Position numbers and translations under genes: made by a program. From CBDUQP01 sp965369385 (GTDB lineage Bacteria > Planctomycetota > Phycisphaerae > SM23-33): DNA of 11,387 bases. The DNA is taken from the NCBI GenBank assembly GCA_965369385.1, contig CBDUQP010000112.1, forward strand, positions 1 to 11,387, written 5' to 3'. The notes beneath the pieces were generated by a model, which did not search any database, was not told the origin of the DNA, and worked only from the letters and a program-made list of their open reading frames with translations. This document shows, one piece after another, positions 7,105 to 11,387 of the stretch (position 1 is its first letter; every line of letters starts with the position of its first letter).

Positions 7105-7303
7105 TCACAACTCCCCAGTTGATTCGCGGATCACCAGACACGGGTCGGGAGTCTCGCGCCTGGCGGCCGCCCCGTCGATCATGTCCAGGAGCATCTCACA
7201 GGCGATCTGGCCCTGACGGTATTTGGGCTGGTGGATCGTGGTTAGCGGCACTGCAGCATCGGTGGCACACGGCATGTCGTCCACGCCCATAATCGCAAAG
7301 CTG
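7105..7303 (-). pseudogene. C-terminal remnant of a LacI-family regulator
   Basis: The last 66 codons of a LacI/GalR-family transcription repressor, ending at TGA 7107-7105. The visible text is the end of the periplasmic-binding-protein-like effector domain: FAIMGVDDMPCATDAAVPL, then TTIHQPKYRQGQIACEMLLD and CLVIRESTGEL. These match the family pattern of xxGFDDxP, TTIxQP and a final VxRxST. Intact members are about 330-350 residues with an N-terminal DNA-binding helix-turn-helix, which is absent here. Upstream of Phe (codon 7299-7297) the frame continues only as antisense of the IS30 fragment, so the gene is broken and surely non-functional. The N-terminal part is nowhere in the window. Such repressors usually control sugar utilisation genes. 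Confidence 0.85.
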
Positions 7304-7495
7304 TACCACAGTTGGGAGCGTGGAGCAAACGAGAATGTCAACGGCCTGATTCGGCAGTACTTTCCGAAGAAGATGTCTTTCGCCGAAATCACTGCCGAAC
7401 AAATCGCGTTGGTCGAGAACCGATTGAACACCAGGCCGCGAAAATGTCTCGGCTTCAAACCACCCAATATTGTATACTTCAGCCTCGCAGCGTAA
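7304..7495 (+). pseudogene. C-terminal remnant of an IS30-family transposase
   Basis: From Tyr at 7304 to the TAA at 7493-7495 the plus strand reads 63 codons matching the end of IS30-family DDE transposases: YHSWERGANENVNGLIRQYF, then PKKMSFAEITAEQIALVENR and LNTRPRKCLGFKPPN. The NEN segment is the conserved region carrying the last catalytic acidic residue of the family. Some 250 or more N-terminal residues, with the helix-turn-helix and the first two aspartates, are missing, so it cannot be active. Its frame runs open to the left into the LacI remnant, but an ATG at 7223 is only antisense to that gene. Confidence 0.87.
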
Positions 7496-7532
7496 CGGAC
7501 TCACCTGTCACGCTTGAGAGTTGAATCCGCCC
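7304..7532 (+). mobile_element. IS30-family element remnant with right end
   Basis: The transposase fragment plus its 3' flank to about 7532. The sequence TGTCACGCTTGAGAGTTGAA (7507-7526) continuing into TCCGCC resembles the right terminal repeat of IS30-family elements, which often lies shortly after the transposase stop; the exact end is a judgement. No left terminal repeat exists at 7304, so this is a deletion remnant and not an intact insertion. Confidence 0.65.
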
Positions 7533-7560
7533 CCGGATAGACTTCTTGGAGGGACAGGTG
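7502..7560. repeat. 8-bp inverted repeat around the IS30 right end
   Basis: CACCTGTC (7502-7509) and GACAGGTG (7553-7560) are perfect inverted copies enclosing 43 bp that contain the presumed IS30 terminus. The right copy lies 8 bp beyond the stop of the giant protein gene, so on the minus strand it could also form a weak terminator stem. It may be chance. Confidence 0.3.
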
Positions 7561-7568
7561 TTTCACCG

Positions 7569-10500
7569 TCAGGATATTTCCTGAATCGGCTCCAGCGTCA
7601 CCGGCCAGGGTTCTTCGTCATCAGGCTTGTATCTCCAGTTTAGCTCATCCACGGCGGAGTTCTGGCTTCTGAACAGGTCAAAGGGGTCAGTGTCGCCCAT
7701 CCATACAACCGAACCGTTCTCTTCGCCTAGATCGTCGATCTGCTTGAACATAACGGTCCCGAAGGCTGGGGCTGCAAGGATAACATCCGACCCAGCCGGA
7801 GTGTCGCCTGCGCCGCGTCTATTGCCGATCTGAACCTTGTGCAGTGTTGCCCCGGCATTTGCGATCTCTGCCGTAGAAACAATCCCGTCATCCAAGGCAT
7901 CGGCTGTCAAACCAACCAGTATCTGAGTGTCCGTCGCATAGGTTGTCCGTAGATAATCCACACTATCTGATGCGATCAGTACAAACCCGCTTACGTCACC
8001 ATCGAGGCAGATTCTGCCGACCGTACCAGTCAGCTGCCATGTCGCATCGGTGATGTCGCCACGGATGCGAGCATTGGTCAGAACGTCATCACCATCGAGT
8101 TCGTTGCCCGCCAGCGTGAGATCCGCGAACATATTGCCTCTGATCTTCAACTTCCCAATTGAATTGGCCTCAATGGATACAGCCGCAACTGACTGCCCAT
8201 GGAAGCTGCCGACATTGGCCAAGCCAGTCATAGTCATGTCCAGGACATCGCCGAATCGTAGTGATCTAATTTCTGTTTGCAGGGCATCAGGCGTCTGCAA
8301 CGTCAGGCCATCCACCTGGCCGTTGGCACGTATGGTGCCTATGTCACCGTCGATTGCCCACAGTCCGGTCAAAACCTCGTTGACGCAAGCGGAATTCAGA
8401 TTTCCGGCGACGGTCAAGCTGCTGCCGGCCAGCATGCTCCCTCCGTCTCTGCCGTGAACTTTCAGCATCCTGAGATCACCGTCCACTGTTATGTCAGCGC
8501 CGATGTTACCGTTGCTTGCCCTTAGTATATTAATTGCATCAGCCGTCACCACACCCAGCAAATCACCATTCATAACGCGGAGTTGCCCGATATTGTAGAC
8601 CCCACGGTACAACTGGAACTCCTCGGCACTTCCAGTTGCCCGAATGGTACCGTTGAACCCACCCTTGAGCGTAGCGTTTAAGATGCTTGGCGACTCGATC
8701 AGGCCTGAACTGGCAGTGCTAGTCCGAAGTCTTCGGATGAAGTCGCCAGCCTCGATGCTGCCGGTCAGAGCTCCTCCAACACCGCGAACCGTCGAGATAG
8801 TTACGTTGTATATCCCTTCGTTTGTGCCGATACTTCCGGAAAGGTCACCACCGACAATCTTGACCATTTGCCAGTTGCGAAAAATGAAAGCTTCACCGGA
8901 CAGATCGCCGTAAACTTGGAGGGCTCTCATTTGCCCCTGTCCCTGCAAGTGGCCTGACAACTCGCCAAGTCTTACCATCCTGATATCGCCATCGACTTCC
9001 AGCGAACCGCTGAGGTCGCCATCGATCCGGACAGAATTCACCTTACCGCCCACCTGAACCAGGCTGCTGATATCTGTATCGACTGTCATATTCAGCAGGT
9101 TGCCGCTGACTGTTAGAGCTCCGGTTATCACTCCGGTATCGGCATTGTTCTGAACTTGGAGGCGGTTGATATTACCGCCTACCTGGACATTACCGGCGAG
9201 TGGGCCATCGATTTGCATAGTTGTCAAGTTGCCATCGACGGTCAGATTGCCGGCCAGGCCATCATTTCCACCATTATTCAAATCCAACATACTTACGTTT
9301 CCACCGACGTCGATATCGCCGAACACACCCCCGTTCACAGTCAGTTTCGTCAAATTGCCAGTCAACGTGACGTCGCTGTTAAGATCGCCACCGACGTTGA
9401 ATGTACCAATTGACTCTCCCCCGACGACGGCGTCCATTTGCCCCACGATCTTAATAGTGCCCGCCTCGCCGAAAATAAGGTTGTCCACCTCGCCATCTGT
9501 ATCCAGCCATGCGCCGGTTTGCAGGGTGCGGATGGGCGAACTTGTTTCAATATCGGCGTTAGTCACTTGACCAAGCGTAATCTGGCTGGCGATTACCGAC
9601 TCGCCGATCAAAATACTGTTCTGTACGTCGGCCGACAGATTGCCTAACACCAAAGTGCCCAACCCGCCGGTAATCTCAATGTTTCCGGAAAGCAGCACAC
9701 CACTGGCAAGAATCTTTCCGACGCTGCTGTCAGCCGTCAGTCCAAGCAATTCGCCCGGTAGGTCACCCGTGGTCTTGGTGATGCGGATGGTGCTTCTTGT
9801 GGTCGTTTCATGGAGTTCGACAATACCCTGATCGCTAATTATACCCCAGCCCGGACCGGATATGCGGAACTGCAGCAGCCCGTCGTTTTGAGGAAGACTG
9901 AGCACAACATTGTTTCTATCTGTCAACTGCCCAAAGTAAGGACTGATCGCCTGGGTATTGTCTGAGACGGCTGTGTTGTTGTTTTCATCGACCTCCTCAA
10001 ACGCCTCGGCCATGTCGACCTTGGTGATGAGGTAATACTCGCCAAAGTCCATCCCGACAGGCAGACTCAAAGAGACGCTGACAACGTAGTTTTCGTCCTG
10101 TCGCAGATTGATGCGTCGTTCTGTTACGCCGAGAAAGACGTCTGTCTCCGAATCGAGAGTTTGGTCCAACGAAGCGTATACTGTAACGTCTACGCGATCG
10201 TTAAACTCAACGTTGCTTAGATTGGTGACGTTCACAGTGACCTGTAACGACTCACCGGGTACCAGTACGACGGGCGGGTCGAGATTCTGCCACTGGGCCC
10301 TCAAGTCGTAGTGGGTGAAGAGGAATACTGACATATTGCCTTCGAAATTCTCGATCGACGTATATGTGAATGTTCCAAAATTCGTTTCAATCTGAATATC
10401 GTTACCGACCGAAGACCATGTATTGATCGTTCTATAGGCGTTCAGGTTTATGAGATCATCACCGTCACCGCCATCGAGTGACCCGGAAACAACTTTGCCA

Positions 10501-11387
10501 TCGGCGAAGATGAACTGATCGACCCCGCTGCCGCCGACGAGTGTGCCGAAATTCGTGAACGGTATGGCATTGACCTGCCCACTATCGTCATCGGTGATAC
10601 TCCAAGCATTATCGGTATCGGCCCCAATTAGCGTGTTGTCGAATTCATCGTCGCCAATCAAGGCAGTAACGTTGCTGAGGCTTCCTGTCATCCCGGCAAC
10701 ACCACCGTCCCCGAGATTCACTGTCAAATCGGCGCCGAAGTTGCTGAAATCGGTGGTGTTGACACCGGAACCGCCATCGAGTGTCCCGGTCAACTCTCCG
10801 CCTGGCGAAAATGCAAAGGTGTCGTCGCCGTCGCCGGCCTGGAGATTGTCAAAGCCGGTGAAGTAGTAGGTATCGTCGAGGTCGAAAGTATTCTCTGCCG
10901 TTATGTTCCATGTTCCGCCGGCCGCAGGGCCTGTCACTTGGTTTCCGGTCGCCTGACCGGCGATGAACTGCTCAAAACTGGTGAACCCGCCACCGATTCC
11001 GGTAGCAGTGCCAGCCTCCATGTCCACTGAAACCGCGGTCTGATATGCGGAATAGTCAAGGGTATCGGTTCCGGCCTGGCCGTCAACGGCGCCGGTGAGT
11101 GTAGCCCCGTCGTCGAACACCAAACTGTCGTCACCCTGCGAGGCGGTAAGGTCCTCAACAGAAGTGAAGCTGCTCACGCCGGTAATAGTACCCGCGTCAT
11201 TGCCGGTAAGTTGGATTTCCCGCCCTGTTGTATGTGCAGCCAGCGAGAGTGAATCGTCGCCGTCACCACCGGCAATCTGGCCGATACTGTCAGTGCCGAG
11301 TGAGAGTACGAAACTGTCGGCCTCGTCGCCACCGACGAGCTGCTCGAAACCATGGAACGAGAATGCGGCTTCGGTGTTGATGTTTCC
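7569..11387 (-). CDS. Giant modular surface protein, N-terminus outside the window
   Basis: One minus-strand frame reads from the window edge (codon at 11387) to TGA 7571-7569, giving 1272 visible residues. A GTG at 11177 is not the start, since 70 more codons with the same repeat character lie upstream without a stop. Domains: acidic RTX-like repeats (1-320, with AGDGDDTFAF, LDGGSGVNTTDF, LDGGDGDDLINLN); a CARDB-like Ig-fold (about 360-480; VVLVPGESLQVTVNVTNLSN to EVDENNNTAVSD); a short beta segment; a long beta-solenoid (about 555-1150); and a non-repetitive tail of about 120 residues ending in PVTLEPIQEIS. The GGxGxD motifs suggest calcium binding, and the whole suggests an exported adhesin or cell-envelope structural protein. 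No PEP-CTERM, LPXTG or obvious transmembrane anchor is seen at the C-terminus; the export signal must lie outside the window. Function is inferred from architecture only. Confidence 0.85.
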   Translation of the reverse strand, partial: GNINTEAAFSFHGFEQLVGGDEADSFVLSLGTDSIGQIAGGDGDDSLSLAAHTTGREIQLTGNDAGTITGVSSFTSVEDLTASQGDDSLVFDDGATLTGAVDGQAGTDTLDYSAYQTAVSVDMEAGTATGIGGGFTSFEQFIAGQATGNQVTGPAAGGTWNITAENTFDLDDTYYFTGFDNLQAGDGDDTFAFSPGGELTGTLDGGSGVNTTDFSNFGADLTVNLGDGGVAGMTGSLSNVTALIGDDEFDNTLIGADTDNAWSITDDDSGQVNAIPFTNFGTLVGGSGVDQFIFADGKVVSGSLDGGDGDDLINLNAYRTINTWSSVGNDIQIETNFGTFTYTSIENFEGNMSVFLFTHYDLRAQWQNLDPPVVLVPGESLQVTVNVTNLSNVEFNDRVDVTVYASLDQTLDSETDVFLGVTERRINLRQDENYVVSVSLSLPVGMDFGEYYLITKVDMAEAFEEVDENNNTAVSDNTQAISPYFGQLTDRNNVVLSLPQNDGLLQFRISGPGWGIISDQGIVELHETTTRSTIRITKTTGDLPGELLGLTADSSVGKILASGVLLSGNIEITGGLGTLVLGNLSADVQNSILIGESVIASQITLGQVTNADIETSSPIRTLQTGAWLDTDGEVDNLIFGEAGTIKIVGQMDAVVGGESIGTFNVGGDLNSDVTLTGNLTKLTVNGGVFGDIDVGGNVSMLDLNNGGNDGLAGNLTVDGNLTTMQIDGPLAGNVQVGGNINRLQVQNNADTGVITGALTVSGNLLNMTVDTDISSLVQVGGKVNSVRIDGDLSGSLEVDGDIRMVRLGELSGHLQGQGQMRALQVYGDLSGEAFIFRNWQMVKIVGGDLSGSIGTNEGIYNVTISTVRGVGGALTGSIEAGDFIRRLRTSTASSGLIESPSILNATLKGGFNGTIRATGSAEEFQLYRGVYNIGQLRVMNGDLLGVVTADAINILRASNGNIGADITVDGDLRMLKVHGRDGGSMLAGSSLTVAGNLNSACVNEVLTGLWAIDGDIGTIRANGQVDGLTLQTPDALQTEIRSLRFGDVLDMTMTGLANVGSFHGQSVAAVSIEANSIGKLKIRGNMFADLTLAGNELDGDDVLTNARIRGDITDATWQLTGTVGRICLDGDVSGFVLIASDSVDYLRTTYATDTQILVGLTADALDDGIVSTAEIANAGATLHKVQIGNRRGAGDTPAGSDVILAAPAFGTVMFKQIDDLGEENGSVVWMGDTDPFDLFRSQNSAVDELNWRYKPDDEEPWPVTLEPIQEIS
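7930..9725 (-). repeat. Beta-solenoid rung array in the giant protein
   Basis: About 600 residues are built from units of roughly 19-22 residues. The loose pattern is G-D/N-L-S/T-G, then alternating hydrophobic residues and a G, as in GDLSGSLEVDGDIRMVRLG and NLTVDGNLTTMQIDGPLAG. Alternating aliphatic positions with Gly/Asp/Asn turns indicate a right-handed beta-helix of about 30 rungs. Units are divergent at DNA level, so the array is old and not recently expanded. Confidence 0.7.
10434..11387 (-). repeat. Tandem compound repeats of about 102 residues
   Basis: Two alternating half-units recur. Type A begins F-x-x-[FV]-x-x-L, then GDD-x-[FL]-x-F and LTGxLDGGxGxD; it starts at visible residues 11, 74, 176 and 277. 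Type B (FTSFEQFIAG with WNITAENTF; LSNVTALIG with AWSITDDDS) starts at 135 and 237. The A-to-A and B-to-B spacings are 101-102 residues, about 306 bp, except between the first two A copies, which are 63 apart and lack a B half. The array continues past the window edge. Confidence 0.65.

Noticed and set aside
7105..7467. 120-codon minus-strand frame as an intact regulator
   Set aside because: Only its last 66 codons are LacI-like; the first part is simply antisense of the IS30 transposase fragment.
7930..9725. Repeated DNA mistaken for a CRISPR array
   Set aside because: The periodicity is at protein level (19-22 residue rungs) with divergent DNA and no constant direct repeat with unique spacers.
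8050..9831. Several plus-strand open frames opposite the giant protein
   Set aside because: They mirror the repetitive codons of the solenoid on the other strand and have no independent features.
11175..11177. GTG as start codon of the giant protein
   Set aside because: The same frame stays open to the window edge for 70 more codons with the same repeat motifs (FHGFEQLVGG, AGGDGDDSLSL).

Overview
The window looks like chromosome from a free-living, polysaccharide-degrading bacterium, most likely a planctomycete (Phycisphaerae-like). The grounds are a small lipoprotein with an LSGC lipobox, a GH127-type glycosidase, a REC-PAS-HisKA_3 kinase paired with a NarL-type regulator, and a very large repeat-built surface protein. 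The lineage is an inference from style and family content; no rRNA or other marker gene is present.

Layout from left to right. A lipoprotein gene (1-526, minus) runs off the left edge and is divergent from a GH127-like beta-L-arabinofuranosidase gene (747-2594, plus); the 220 bp between them hold two promoter candidates and a palindrome over one -10 box. A hairpin-rich convergent gap follows. Next come two minus-strand genes in a tight operon: a sensor kinase with an N-terminal receiver domain (3412-4860) and a NarL/LuxR response regulator (2741-3400). A 475-bp gap (4861-5335) carries a -10 candidate and several operator-like repeats upstream of the kinase. Then comes a cobalamin-type radical SAM gene (5336-6754, minus). 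A further gene-poor stretch (6755-7104) contains a nested palindrome. At 7105-7532 lies a genomic scar: the last 66 codons of a LacI-family regulator abut the last 63 codons of an IS30-family transposase in the opposite orientation. The right third (7569-11387, minus) is one reading frame that is still open at the window edge: RTX-like 102-residue repeats, a CARDB domain, a long beta-solenoid and a non-repetitive C-terminus.

How the genes fit together: the kinase and regulator form an obvious two-component pair. The glycosidase and the lost LacI-type regulator both suggest carbohydrate use, but nothing in the sequence links them directly. The radical SAM protein is an orphan here. I found no CRISPR array, tRNA, rRNA or recognisable defence system, and I do not claim an undescribed system. 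The most unusual items are the giant modular repeat protein, the LacI/IS30 junction and the operator-like repeats ahead of the kinase.
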